Shown here one piece after another: positions 1-11,809 of a stretch of DNA of 64,000 bases. Each line of letters begins with the position of its first letter. Positions within the stretch are counted from its first letter, which is position 1. Origin of the DNA: Diabrotica undecimpunctata (taxonomy: Eukaryota > Arthropoda > Insecta > Coleoptera > Chrysomelidae); assembly GCF_040954645.1 (NCBI RefSeq), contig NC_092803.1, positions 12,897,230-12,961,229 on the forward strand. Direction: 5' to 3'. Position numbers and translations under genes: made by a program. The notes under the pieces were generated by a model. It was not told where the DNA came from. It saw only the letters and a program-made list of their open reading frames with translations, and did not search any database.

Positions 1-876
1 AATATTAATAAATATTAAATGCAAACCTGATTATCTGGCAATAACTCAGTTCTAGGATGACAAGAAACGGTAGCACTGTGAGACAATTTAGTTTTACTTA
101 CATGGCGCGTAAGGGACTGGTGTATTGCGCAATAGATCTGTCGTCCAGTGAGCAAAGTGGCGCCTACAACATTATGCAAACTGGCTCAATGCCATTTGAA
201 GAACTTTTTTTAACCGAATTTTATGGCGGTTTGACACAAAAATAAAAAAAAGAAATTTTTTGATACCAAAATCTCAAGAATCTATTGTTTACACTACACA
301 GGTGTAATTTCACAGCGATAATTTTTTAAACAAATTTGATTATATATTAAACATTTCATCACAGATTTTGTTGTTGGCTTTTCCTTTACTTTCCATTCTT
401 TTTTACATGTTTTTTACTAAGCTATAATCAGGATTGCATTCCACTCCTCGCAGTATACATAATAAAGCAATGTACAATAAATTTTAAATCCATCCTGCAT
501 CAAACAGAGGATTAAAGTCGTCATACCTTTTTATTCAAACTCGAGATGAAACGCCCGCATACCACACACACTACAATTCATCTACTAATGGCCTGAACAC
601 AAGCGTTTTGGTCAAAAAAAGCGATTATTTGTTCGCCGGCAACAAAGGCTTTACTACGGCCGTTCGGGAATAAAAAATACATCGTACTTCAATCAAACTG
701 AAAGGGAATTTGAAAAAAGTGCGATAGTGAAAAGCGCCACCTCGGTGAGCGTTTTGTTTACTTTTGACTGTGTTTTTAGAAATCGCTTAGCAATAATTAA
801 TTTCAGCAGACAAAGAAAGACGTTTTTATAAATTAGATAGTTGGTTTACTTGCAACGTGGACAAATTCAATAAAAG
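1..876. other. Unassigned intergenic DNA
   Basis: No recognisable gene or element is seen. A 62-codon open frame at 57-245 (+) has no family motif, no obvious codon bias and no neighbouring exon, so it is not called as a gene. Confidence 0.6.
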
Positions 877-889
877 CAGAATGTAACGA
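877..889. repeat. Target-site duplication, left copy (LINE at 890-1361)
   Basis: CAGAATGTAACGA occurs here and again at 1362-1374, immediately outside the LINE fragment. A 13-bp perfect duplication at both LINE edges fits target-primed reverse transcription. Confidence 0.8.
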
Positions 890-1361
890 AAGAAGACTCC
901 ATCAATTATAGAGGTATAAATTTACTAAACACCGCACTGACGCTTACCACAAAAGTCCTAACCAACAAAATCAAAAAACTAACAACTTTTTTCAGTTGAA
1001 CAACAAGGATTCAGGTCCACAAGATCATGTGTAGACGCCGTATTTGTACTAAGACAAATCACAGAAAAGGCCATCGAGTACAATAAACCATCATATCTAT
1101 GTTTTATAAACCTGACAAAAGCTTTTGATTGCATACATAACAGACAAATGGATGGGTAACAAATTGGAAACAGGAGTGAAACGAACACACTAGTAGAATG
1201 GCAGAGGATCGGATAGTACGAATAGCACGAGATAAGTCACCAAATGGACAAAGAAGTATTGGCAGACCAAGAAAAATGGTGCGATAACTTAAATAATTTA
1301 GAAGGCTAATATTGAAGAAGAAACAGGTTTTAAAGCCTACATACAAGAAGGAAAACAAAGA
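890..1361 (+). mobile_element. Internally deleted non-LTR retrotransposon (LINE) fragment
   Basis: The first part translates with frameshifts into the start of a reverse transcriptase (RT) domain: a YRGINLLNTAL-like segment followed by a degenerate FRSGRSC/DAVF region and a 'LTKAFD' motif A near 1115-1130. The reading then jumps, near 1150-1190, to the extreme C-terminal tail, readable as IARDKSPNGQRSIGRPRK. The body of the RT is therefore missing. The same family occurs at 22,080-23,640, where RGINLFNTTL and ARDKSPIGSRSIGRPRK are read. The copy is bounded by the 13-bp direct repeat CAGAATGTAACGA (877-889 and 1362-1374), as expected for target-primed insertion. It cannot encode a working protein. 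Confidence 0.82.
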
Positions 1362-1374
1362 CAGAATGTAACGA

Positions 1375-1953
1375 GCCATAACCAATTCTAATTAAGTAGA
1401 TCGTGGATTTTATGCTTAAACGCCGATGGTGGGTATGTCATCAATTTTGCAAATTATAAATGTCAGTGCGTTAAATTTATATCATTATCGTTGTCCAATA
1501 CAAACCACAGTATTTTTATTGCACCATCATCATCTCCCCAAAATTTGTATCAACTCAACGGTAAAAATTTGATCTTTTGATCAAAGTGTCGTATCAAAAA
1601 TCAAAATGCCTTTTAAAGGTGCCTTTTTTCATGTTCCAATATAATTTTTTTACCATTCTTGCTCCCAATTATCATGCGTTATTTTTATTGCTCCAACCAC
1701 TATAGGTTTATTATGGCAATGATATAAATTGTTCGATATAAGCTACTAGCTGAACACTGAAAACACTAATGCACTTTAGTTGCATTAGTTGCATCAATGG
1801 TTTCAGCATTGTTCAGTTTTCAGTTCCCCCTAAAAAACACACTTTTACCAGAAGTCACCTGGATAGGAATTTGTTTAACTTGGGACTGGGTTTTCTGTTT
1901 CCTTTTTGGGCACTTCCAGCAAGGATTGGTTTTTGGTTTTTTTTCTTTCAAGA
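1375..1953. other. Unassigned intergenic DNA
   Basis: AT-rich sequence without recognisable coding potential. The open frame at 1769-1966 (+) is low-complexity and runs into the MITE, so it is not called. Confidence 0.55.
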
Positions 1954-1957
1954 AATT

Positions 1958-2109
1958 ACTATTTAAATAGGAATAACCCACAATTAAAGGTTAAAGTACG
2001 TTTATTGACGTTTCAATTTCCAGTTCGGAAATCTTTCTCAAAATACAAACATTAGTAAATTAAACAAATTTTGTTTTTATTTATTGTGGCTTATTCCCAT
2101 TTAAATAGT
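1958..2109. mobile_element. Short MITE with terminal inverted repeats
   Basis: The ends are inverted copies about 27 bp long: the left end reads ACTATTTAAATAGGAATAAC and the reverse complement of the right end reads ACTATTTAAATGGGAATAAG, and both continue CCACAAT. AATT lies on both sides (1954-1957 and 2110-2113) and may be the target-site duplication. The interior of about 95 bp has no coding capacity. The superfamily cannot be fixed from the sequence. Confidence 0.75.
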
Positions 2110-2113
2110 AATT

Positions 2114-4840
2114 ACTTTAAAATGCCACAAGAAAATAGCTTCAGAACAATATTCTTTCACGAATGGAAGTTAAGTTTGAGTACTTTCTCTCTTGATCCGT
2201 TTCAGATACATAAAACTGGCAATAGAAGCTCCATCGTTTAGTTCATTCAAATAATTTAATAACTTAGTAATTGAACAATTTTTAATCCATTAAATTTTTT
2301 TTTAGTATATTTAACATTAACATATTAAAATTTTTATTAAGTAAAATACTCTTCAAGGCTTAAACTTTTTCTGTAATATATTGTATTATATGTATGTATG
2401 TATTGTTATGGATCAGTTTATGGATCAGAAATAGAATAAAGAGTTTTTTTATTATTTTAATATACCGCGGGCATATAAGTTAAAATACAACCCTGTACTT
2501 ATTTGTAATAGTTAGAATAAGAGAAGACATTGTTCCGTGACGGAACAGTTTTTCCTTGAAAGACTGAGTGAATAGTGAAAGGACAATGGAACCCGTATAA
2601 TTTTATAGATTTAAGAATAAACTTGTAATTGTATTTTGCGGTGGGCATTTTTCGAAAGTAAATAAGAATTAGATTTAGATATGAGATAACAAGAATTTGG
2701 AAACTTATTTCTGTTGAAAAAGGCAAAATTGTTAATGGTTTCTGAAAAGTAATTTGAGTGAAAGTAGTTTATTTGTTTTAAATTTGTTTTAAAAATTATG
2801 TTGGAAATTTTCTAAATCGAAAATAAGTGGGAAAAGTGAATGCTTATGATTGGTTAAAAAGGAATGATGGGGAATGAGAGAGTTGAGAAGGTTTGTCTGG
2901 GGAGATTGAAAAGAGAGCTGAGAGCAGATCAAAATCGAGAAGAAGAATACCTCTTTTGAGTCTGCATAGTCCACGAGATATAATTGAGAAAGAAAGGAGA
3001 ATTTGTGAATAAAGAGTACCGGTCAAAAGAGGCTTGGGCTTGTGTTTTCGGAGGAGTAGTTTGCTGGTAAGCGGTTTGGATCGATGCTGAGAACGGGAAA
3101 GATTTGATGGTAGCCGGACATAATCAATCAAGGAAAGAACTGTGGTTTGATCGAGAGGAGACATCATTGGTGTAAAAAAATAAAGGTCAGTCAAATAATT
3201 TGAATGAAAGAAAACTTTAAGATATTCTAAAGATAAAATCAAATATAAGCATACGAACTAAGATTCCAAGTTTCAAAGAGTTTTTTTTTGTGAATAAATT
3301 ATATTTTATATGGTCAATTTTTAGTAGATATTATTATAAAACAGATCAATAGATAGTTTGTAATTAAAATTGAATTTAGAGTATAGGAGTTTGTTGGGAA
3401 AGATAATTGCCCACAAAAGTTATTTATTAATATTCATCGTATTGCTTATTGAAAATAAATAATAATTTGTGTGCATATTTATGTTGTTTTAATGTTAGTT
3501 CCGTTTCCTGTTCTATCCCGATTATGAGCAACTAGGAGATACTGAATCCACTAGAAGAGATATATAAAGTAAACTGATTAAAGTAAAATTAAGAAGGCAC
3601 CCTGAGAATTTTTAATAGTAATTGATTTGTATGACTCTGCATAAATTAGTAAATTAATTAATTAAATAATTGGATTAATTAAATTTGTGTTAATTAATAA
3701 TAAAACATCATAAAGCAGATCACAACAGTATGTAAATTATCGATTTTACTTGCCTCTATATATTTTAATCAAAAGCTGAAGTGCAGAAATACTTCTTTCT
3801 AGTAGGCAAGTAGATTACATTTTCAAAAGTTAGGTTTAAACTGTACATATTAGATGAAGAGTAGCATAGGTTAAATGTAATTGTTAACTGTATATTTACT
3901 ATAATTACGAAGGGATTCAATTGGGTTGTAAAAAATATTCTACATTTCCATAGGTAATATCTAGTCTTTTTTCCGATTAATTTGATTTAATCCTTCTGGC
4001 ACACAATATACCATGCACCACATGTATTTAATGAAACATCTTAAAATTGTCAAATGTTTTAACACGATTTGTCGGTTTAAGTGTCTTTAAAAATAATAGA
4101 GCGGTTTTATAACATTATTCAGAAATATTGTATGGACATTGCTTTTTATTAAAATATCAGAATTAGATAAATGTTTTAGTTGATTTTCGAGTTTTAAATG
4201 GGACTTTGTTTTCAATCTACATTTGTTTTATTGCAGAATCTTTTACGATATTATTTATCAAGAATTCATTTATTTTCGTGGATAGTTTGTTTTATTACAC
4301 ATTTTATTATCGTATCTCTTTTTTTTTATACAGGCTGTAGGCACCGACGAACAGAACAATACGATACTTCAGTTAAAGCATATTTCGGTTGTTATTTTAT
4401 TACACCTTTCTATTACCTTTTTGCCTTTTGTCGGTGACCTATATTTCCTTTTAGCAATATTTGACTATACATTCTGAAAAACGCCACAAAAAAAGTAAAT
4501 TTGGCACAGTAACAAGAGTGCATCCCAAGAACAAACTTAAAAAGTGTACGTGATGTATAGTGTTGTTTGTTTGCTGATCATGTAGAAGTTTTAAATTTAT
4601 TGGCACGTTCGAAAATCGTGAGTTATGCGGGCGCTGTTAACCACCAGTTTCTTTTATTGATTTTAAGTTATGATAGAGTTTACAAATTTTTCAAAAAGCG
4701 CAAATAAATGTAAGGGAACACGGGGCCGATTGGCACATCTAATTTTAATGCCTTGGCTATCCAAATTTTATTGAAAATGAAAACACTCTGCAGCAATCAA
4801 TTAATCAATTATTTTAAAAAACAATAAATAGAACAACATT
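2114..4840. other. Unassigned intergenic DNA with a purine-rich block
   Basis: No gene is recognised. About 2,840-3,130 is purine-rich on the plus strand, so the minus strand carries overlapping open frames (for example 2,844-3,242) that look like composition artefacts. An 8-bp-arm palindrome lies at 2,531-2,547 (TGTTCCGT, one base, ACGGAACA). About 3,640-3,710 is a run of AATTAATT-type repeats. None of this supports a functional call. Confidence 0.5.
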
Positions 4841-5306
4841 TTATAAAAAATCAAGATAGTTAAGAATTTTACTTGATGTACAAAGTAGTTCACTTTTCCC
4901 ATTCCGCCCCATATACAGAGTAGAACAGGATTTAATTTTGTAATAGCTTTTAATAAATACAGTCACAAGAAAAGCATGGATTAAAAATATAATTAGTGGG
5001 AAATAACATTCATTAATATTTTTCTTACATAATTTTGAATCGACATATAATTCACAGATAAAAACTGATTTATCATCCTCGCTATCTTCGTCTTCACAAG
5101 AATTATTGTGCCCAACTGTAGCACGATGAGCATGCAACTCATCATTCATGGGAAGTCGTGTTGTTCTTTTTTAAACCTTTATTTAACAATACCCTCTTCT
5201 TTTTAACCGTCTTCTCTTTAGTCGCTTTACTTCCGTCTTTATTAAAGCTGACTTTTCTTTTTACCCGCTCTACTTTTTTAGCCGCCTGAACTTTTATTTC
5301 TTCCTA

Positions 5307-5979
5307 TACAGCGTTCCACGTTAAGAAAATAACATTAGGCTTATGGAGATCAGTGTTGCCAAAACTCTCAGGCATGCGGTTTACTAGATTGTCGATATAT
5401 TTTTCGAATTTCCATTTTCAATTAACATTTAACTGTAAAGTCAGAATAACAACTGAAGAACCACAAAGCCTTATTATCATTATGTAGTCTCAGAGAACGA
5501 CATAAAATCGCTGACATACGTACACCGTATTATTTTAAGTTGCAATTAGTAATTAGATATATGCATTCCAAGCGGTCCGTTTATTTGCTTTTAAATCTTT
5601 AATAGCCGGCAAAGTGTATGATTTAACTAAGCAATATTTTCTACTGATTTCTATGATTCATGGTATATTCTTACCGAAAAACAAATAAACTGTCGTTACT
5701 ATAATTAAAATAAGATAAAATAAAATTATCTTTTGTAAATACTATTTGTTCAATTAAAATCATTTTCCCTACTTTTCATCTCTTGTTTCGAATGGGAACT
5801 TTTGGTCAATTACGTTAAAAAACATTAATTTAATTCATGTCTGTGAAAACGAAGATACAAATAATTATACAACCTTGGACCGTGCTTGTGTTCATCGTGG
5901 CATCGCTGCGCTTCTATCGTCCATAAGAAATACATGGCCCTATCTCCGCAATGTTATTTTCTTAACTTGGAACGCTCTA
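5307..5979. mobile_element. MITE inserted in the pogo-like transposase relic
   Basis: The two ends are inverted copies of about 33 bp. The left end begins TACAGCGTTCCACGTTAAGA and the reverse complement of the right end begins TAGAGCGTTCCAAGTTAAGA, both continuing AAATAACATT. TA lies on each side (5305-5306 and 5980-5981). Removing the element with one TA joins the host transposase in the same frame: ...LEES, then a stop codon at the junction, then EEIKVQAAKK. The interior has no recognisable ORF. The TA duplication points to a Tc1/mariner/pogo-type mobiliser. Confidence 0.8.
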
Positions 5980-6082
5980 TAGGACTCTTCCAAGTATGGC
6001 GATGAAGTCAAAATGACTGTTTTTTCTTTTTTTTTTCGATATTCTTAGAACATGTTAAGGAGAAACAGTCGGATATGATGAT

Positions 6083-8242
6083 TAAAGCTCGGATTATAGG
6101 CAAAATGCCTTTTTTGCCTATTATAATTGTTTTTTGCACTTTTTACCTTTTTTCGTAAATTCCGCCTATTTGTGCCTTTTTTAAAATTTCATGGTACTAC
6201 CCATGATCTTATTCTATCACTAAACCATTCTATAATAAAATTTTGGGCCAATAATAAAATATCAATGGTTTGTTTATATAACAGATTTCTAGGAAAATGT
6301 ACCTGATCGAGACTTGAGGGTTAACTATTTGGAAATCCCTAAGCTTTATTAGTTTATTATCAGTTGTACAGTCGGTTACTGTATCAGAGTTTAGTCACAA
6401 ATTGCTATATATAGTTTAGTTTTGTTGCGTATACCGAAAAGCAAAGAACACGTTTTAAAACGTTTTAGACATTTGTGTGAAAAGATGACATCTAAATTAA
6501 GGCTATGGATCGCACCTTATTCGGAACATTCTCTAGAAGGAGATGGAGCATTTTGTAAACCATGCGGAAAATCGGTAAGTTTTATTTTTTCTCGTCCCAC
6601 AACATAACTAAATTCTAAAGCGGTTTTAGAATTCTAATTATTTTTTTTTTCAAATTCTCAGATTTCAAGTAGAAAAAAGTACTTTATTGACCAGCATTGT
6701 GGAACCCCCACGTCATAAACGTAATTTGGAAAAATTAGATTCCTCTAAGTTAGCCCAAATATCTCTGCGGGATAGTTTAAGCAGTTCAAAAAAAAAAGAG
6801 GAAGACGCATTTCTATATAAAGTTAATAACCCTAGTTTTAAATGCTTTTTCGAAGAATATCTTAATAAATCTTTACAGGACGAGAGTACATTGAGAAAAC
6901 ATACTGTGGAAAAATGTTATGTGGAATGTATTTCAAAATTTAAGCGGGAGTTAGAGGGCAATTTTTTGTATATTATCGTGGATGAAACGACAGATGTATG
7001 CGGCAGGTATATAGCTAATTTACTGATTGAAATTTTGAACGAAAACTTTGCGAGAAAACCTTATTTAGTTGCCGTTAAAGAATTGGAAAAAACAAACAAT
7101 TTAACAATAAGTCGATTTATACAAGATAGTTTAACAAACCTCTTTTTACCCAACGCTATACCAGTGAATAAAATAGTTTTAATGCTTTCAGATGCTGCGG
7201 CATATATGTTAAAAGCTGCTGTTAATTTAAAGATTTTTTATCCAATTTAATTCATTGCACTTGTGTAGCCCACGGGGTAAATAGAATTGCTGAAGAAATA
7301 AGAAATCTGTTTCCGTTGGTAAATAATTTTATAAATTTTATAAAAAAAGTTTTTGTAAAGGCTCCGTTGAGGGTGCAAATATATAAAGAAAGACTTCCCG
7401 GTGTCCCTTTGCCACTTAAACCAATAATTACAAGGTGGGGAACCTGGCTCGAAGCAGTTTTTTTTTTATTTTGAACACTGCAATGAAATAGAATTAGTTA
7501 TGTCAGAATTTGATGATGATATTTCCGAAGCCATTCGAGAAGCAAAAAAAATATTAAAAAATCCCAAATTGAAACAGGAACTCGCTTATATCAATGACAA
7601 TTATAAATTAATAGTTACCACAATTACCTTATTAGAAAAACAAGAGATAAATTTATGTGAGTCAGTAAAATTAATAGAATTTAAAGACGAAAATTAAATC
7701 GGCACCCTGGAAGTAACGGTAAATTAATTTAAAAACAATGAAATATGTTTTCGACAAGAATGAAGGTTTTTCGTTTTTATCTAATGTTGCTAAAGTTTTG
7801 AATGGGAAATTTTCAAATTATGCCAGATTTATTATCCGCTCTGAAATATGCTCCAATTACATCTGTCGATGTCGAACGTTCGTTTTCAATGTACAAATTA
7901 ATTTTAAGTGATCGAAGACATAGTTTTAAGACCGAAAATATTGAAAAACATTTAGTTGTTTCTATTAATGATAAAATTTTAAGTGGTTACAATGTTTAAT
8001 TATTAATTTACAGTTATTTAGTTACTAGTTTATTTATACTAATGTTATGATTATGATGTGTAAATATACCTGCCTTAAGTTAATATTACGTTAATTCACT
8101 TTGTACAATAAATAATAAGTTATATTCCTTTTATATTTTATATTTTGCCTAAATGTTAATATTCCTGCCTTTTTTAATAAAAATCTTTGCCTATATAGGC
8201 GCCTTTCTCTTCAATTTTTGTTGCCTATAAATCCGAGCTTTA
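6083..8242 (+). mobile_element. hAT-superfamily DNA transposon with TIRs and 8-bp TSD
   Basis: The left terminal inverted repeat reads TAAAGCTCGGATTATAGGCA and the right end, reverse-complemented, reads TAAAGCTCGGATTTATAGGC, so the ends match apart from one inserted T. The flanking octamers ATGATGAT (6075-6082) and ATGGTGAT (8243-8250) form an 8-bp target-site duplication with one mismatch, the length typical of hAT. Sub-terminal sequence is rich in short TTTGCCT-type motifs on both sides. The element lies inside the minus-strand pogo-like transposase relic and is the younger of the two. Its transposase is on the plus strand. Confidence 0.9.
6422..7999 (+). pseudogene. hAT transposase with one likely intron, lightly damaged
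   Basis: A first exon (6422 to about 6573) encodes a basic start and the first half of a BED-type zinc finger (FCKPCGKS). It is followed by a GTAAGT donor, and a pyrimidine-rich tract ending in CAG near 6661 is a good acceptor. The finger continues with KKYFIDQHCG. The main frame (6687-7250) holds VDETTD, with the first catalytic aspartate, and MLSDAAAYM. After a stop at about 7250 the conserved [13 protein letters not shown] and TRWGTWLEA stretches follow in another frame. Later pieces (7500-7697 and 7802-7999) include the C-terminal dimerisation motif SVDVERSFSMYK. A full hAT transposase is thus nearly all present but broken by a few frameshifts or stops. N-terminal ATG at 6422 is tentative, since upstream codons are also open. 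Confidence 0.85.
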
Positions 8243-9606
8243 ATGGTGATATGTTACTTTTAATTGAATGATTTGGAAGAGTATCTGGCATCCATGAACA
8301 CCGGGGGAGAATGGGTAGGTATCCACCGTTTGTTCGATGAATTCAATAGTGGCATCATTTTGACTAATTTGTTCCTCCTCAGCTACTTCATTTGTCGTTG
8401 ACAAATCATTGGTCTTACTGGGCTTTAAATTATCATCTATTTGCATATCTGTTGGCGCTGATGTAAGGAAATCATCTTCATTAAAAGTATTAACATCTGG
8501 AGGCCATATTCCTGTTTTCCTGAAGCTGCTCATTGCTGTTTTCATTGTAGCTACATTAATAAATGCAGCGCGAGACAACGATGCAATCTAAAATAAAGTC
8601 ACTACTATTCCAGCATTTGATCTTAACCATCTTTGCATTTCCTCTTTATAATAAACACTGATAGGTTTCATCAGTGAAACTAAAGGCTGAAGACGGTGTG
8701 AACAGTGGGGAGGAAAGCAAAACAATACAACTAGGTGTTTCAAGCAAGATCAATGAGTTCGAGGTTTTTGGTATGTGTTAAATATCCGTCTCATAGAAGC
8801 AAAACAAGAGCATCTTTTGTGACCTGAAAAATACGTAAATTTTTTAAACCAACCAACCAAAAAATTTTTCGGTTGTAACCCATCCTGAATCAGAGACTTC
8901 TGCCTACCCTCTAGGTGGCAGACCTAACTAGAACTCTTGCTGGTTTCCTCCCCTAGGGAAAATTAACATATAGGGTATGTAAGATCCACTGGCACAAAAA
9001 CACAACTCCACAGTTACAGTTTCACCTCTCTCAGATCATGCTAGCGTGTCTACCTGCCGTTTTTCTTTCGTTGCTATGATTTAAAAATGTCCTTTTTGAG
9101 TCAGGCTAAGGCCGGTCTCATCACAATTGAAGATAAGAGCGAAAATCAATTTATATTTATCAATCCATTCTTTTAGAAGTGATCGGAATTGTGAATACAG
9201 CTACCCGATTGAAGCCTATTGCAGCTCCATAGGTTGCCTCAGGTCTTCTTAAACTTAAATCGGGATTTCTCTTCAAAAAGCCATTAATCCAATCTTATCC
9301 TGCCATTTCATTACTTTGGTTAAAATTATAAACAATTCTATTGTGGTCAGCTAACTGATACGCCAGCCTACGTAAATATTTCATGGATAAGTTAAACAAT
9401 CTTTTTTCCTTGTATTTGACGTAAGTAGCAAGTTCTAATACACTTTTAATATACATAAATTTTCTTGACTTATTTTGATGCCAAATTCCGAACTTCTTGA
9501 CATATCGAGCCAATGTTGATGTTAGTACACCAAATTGAAGCAAGGCTTTGTCTAAACCTATATTAAGGTTAATTACTGCGGATATTGTCTGTTCCAAAGA
9601 ATCCAC

Positions 9607-10005
9607 AGGTCAACTTTGTCTCTATGTTTTTTTAACATAGTAGTGAACCATCTGTAACAAGAAAACTTGAAGATAGTTTTCTCTTAAGCGACATAAAATA
9701 AAGCTGGATGGAATAAGACACATCTTGTACTGCCCAGTACCGTTCTGCCTCGAACTTCGTTATTTTGAATTTCAAAATTTTGTGAGGTTGTAGTAATATT
9801 TTAAAGATCTCTGGGGGTTTATAGAAAGCTACAATATCTATTTCAATAGTACTTAATACTAAATAAGCAACAAGAAAAATTTTGCCACTTATCTTCACTT
9901 CTGAAATGGTCAGTAAATGCAACAAAACAACTGAAATTCACAAATACCTTATAAATACCATCTTCGTTTCGTAGTAAACAATGGCGACTGCCAGTTACAA
10001 AACTA
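9607..10005. other. 5' flank of the pogo-like relic, no recognised gene
   Basis: A 97-codon open frame on the minus strand (9632-9925) lies directly upstream of the transposase relic. It contains 'KFEAERYWAVQDV' but no domain I recognise, and could be part of the element's 5' region or chance. No terminal inverted repeat of the pogo-like element was identified. Confidence 0.4.
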
Positions 10006-10019
10006 GGTACTCATGGGAA

Positions 10020-10235
10020 GATAGCGTAACTACTAAACAGCGTAAATGGCAGCATAATACAAGCATAATGGAGTGACGGAGATTTAACGTGAAGAGGTAA
10101 GGAAAGACCTTTAACACAATGGACGGATGATTTAAAGAAGGTTACAAAAAACTGGAGAGAAAGAGAGAGGGAGAGAAAGCCCTAGAGGTAACTGAGAGAG
10201 GTCTATATTCAGGAGTGAACGCTACAGACTGTGTG
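10020..10235 (+). mobile_element. 3' tail of an RTE-like LINE
   Basis: The translation reads GRPLTRWTDDLKKVTKNWRE and then, degenerately, a 'GLYSGVNATD' ending, followed by a short ATGATGATG-like tail. This is the usual C-terminal tail of RTE-like endonuclease/RT polyproteins, whose elements end in short tandem repeats rather than poly(A). Only the tail is present; the RT is absent. Edges are approximate and no target-site duplication was found. Confidence 0.7.
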
Positions 10236-10666
10236 ATGATGATTCCTCTTATTTATCTTTTAAATGTTTTTACTGATCTAATTTTTACAGGCAAGCAAAA
10301 CCTACATACAATAATACTGTTTCATGGAGACTTACGCTGTAGCCTCTGTGGTATAGAGCCTCAAGTAGTCAACCATATTTTGCACCACGGCAAGGCACAA
10401 TAGCGTAGCTAGCAAGTATCTTTTGGAGAATACGTGTACAGTTTTCCCTTAGCCAGCCGTTGTGCTTGCTCGATACGAGTGGTGGTGGATAGCCTTGGAC
10501 GAAGGTTTGGTTTTGTGCGCCTGTGCGGACTCAAGTGACGCCAGAGGGATACTTCGACTTATTGTCATGTTATTGTAACAACGTATTTTATTTTTATTGT
10601 TTTTTGTTATTTGTATTTATAATACATGTTTAGTTAATATGTACATGGAAGTAATTATTTAAAAAT

Positions 10667-11324
10667 GAACCAGTGGAAATACGAAAAAGAGAAGCAGTCC
10701 CAATATACAGTCCATTTTATCGCATGCTTTTAATTGTTATGCTACGAATTGACTCCACAAGCATTAGTACCTATTTAGTAGACATGTACAACCTGATATA
10801 GAGTTTTGAAATAGGTGTCATGATTAAATGGGTTCTGGCGGAAAAATAGCACAGCGTTCAGTAAAGTTTTTAAGCTTCCTATATGTATACAAGTTTATAT
10901 ATTCATACATTACGTTGGTTTGGCATTAACAAAAGAATAGACAAACGTTCAGAATGCTCAGAATATTAAAATAATTACGATCAACTTTATATTAATACAA
11001 AGTATATCAAAATTTAACAACTTTCAAAAATTACATAATTCTCCAGCTACATCCAACCCTTCATTAATTAGTTTTTTGATTACATCCATTAGTTCTAATC
11101 ATACTTTATATGCATTTCCCTTATTTATGACAGCACAGTTCGAAGTTAACGAGACTGTGTTGCCTCCAGTTAACGTTGTTTGTATCTTCTTAATGAGATA
11201 GGCGATTAAAGGGTGTTGAGTTGACGGAGCGATATGGAATGGGTGGAAGTAGAGATGGTGTTGAATCGATATTTTGCGTGATCTGGCTCCATCAAAAGAA
11301 CCAGTGGAAATACGAAAAAGAGAA
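10667..11324. repeat. 604-bp segment between perfect 27-bp direct repeats
   Basis: The 27-bp sequence starting GAACCAGTGGAAATACGAAA occurs at 10,667-10,693 and 11,298-11,324 with no mismatch. The 604 bp in between have no recognised coding sequence. The right copy is preceded by AAAA. The arrangement could be a long target-site duplication around a retroposed sequence, or a segmental duplication whose other parts have decayed. The rest of the flanks do not match each other. Confidence 0.6.
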
Positions 11325-11374
11325 TAAGTAATATACTTTTAAGTATGAATTGTTTTTAACTATGAACACTTCTT

Positions 11375-11805
11375 CTTCTTCTTAGGGTGCCTTTCCGTTC
11401 CGAACGTTGGCGATCATTCTGACTACGATGACTTTGTTGGTTGCTATACGGAATAGCTGTGTTGGGGTCTTTCTATACCATGCTTTCAGTTTAGCAAGCC
11501 TATCATCAGAGTTATTGGTTTGGAGTGGTTAGCAAGCCAAGAATATCCTGGTTAGCAAGCCAGGATATTCCAAGCCAGGATATTCTTCTTCTATTCTGGG
11601 GCCCTTTTTCCTTCAATTTTACCTTGCAAAATGCATTGAAGTAGCTCGTATCTGCCTTGATTTCTCATTACATGTCCCAAGTACTGCAACTTATGACCCT
11701 TCACGATGTTGACCAAATCCGCGGTTGTGTTCATCCTAAGTAGTACCTTTTCATTAGTGACTTTTTCAGACCATGGTATAAAAGAATACAACTGTATTGA
11801 TGAAC
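11375..11805 (-). mobile_element. 3' part of an RTE-like LINE
   Basis: On the minus strand, 11,791-11,591 encodes the C-terminal region (EKVTNEKVLLRMNTTADLV, then LQYLGHVMRNQGRYELLQ). The frame is then disturbed and the very end (about 11,480-11,385) reads 'VIVVRMIANVRNGKAP' followed by a (GAA)n-type 3' end. Between the two blocks, about 11,520-11,590, short segments around 'AAGCCAGGATATTC' are repeated, indicating local duplication. The element is 5'-truncated and lacks the RT core. Confidence 0.8.
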
Positions 11806-11809
11806 ATAT

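Larger units (their letters stand above)
4841..9606 (-). pseudogene. Degenerate pogo/Tigger-like DDE transposase, split by two insertions
   Basis: Read on the minus strand from 9606 downward, the pieces follow the order of a pogo/Tigger (Tc1-mariner superfamily) transposase. At 9606-9295 there is an N-terminal helix-turn-helix and CENP-B-type DNA-binding region ('LAYQLADHN' then 'MAG.DWINGFLKRNPDLSLR'). Near 9110-9150 the first catalytic aspartate is kept in NCDETGLS. Near 8790-8830 the second is kept in DGYLTHTKN, just after a stop. At 8690-8740 the motif HRLQPLVSLMK has V where the third catalytic D is expected. At 8578-8460 comes the C-terminal segment FRKTGIWPPDVNTFNEDDF. The last parts, TSSPYLEES (about 5985-6010) and a lysine-rich then acidic tail (5306-4841), lie beyond the hAT element (6083-8242) and a MITE (5307-5979). 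Many stops and frameshifts: long inactive. Confidence 0.85.

Noticed and set aside
1769..1966. 65-codon ORF
   Set aside because: Phenylalanine-rich, low-complexity translation that overlaps the MITE start; no family features.
2531..2547. Palindrome TGTTCCGT-G-ACGGAACA as an operator or terminator
   Set aside because: A lone short palindrome in noncoding eukaryotic DNA; no adjacent gene.
2844..3242. 132-codon minus-strand ORF
   Set aside because: Lies in a purine-rich block that leaves both overlapping minus frames open; no domain and no splice context.
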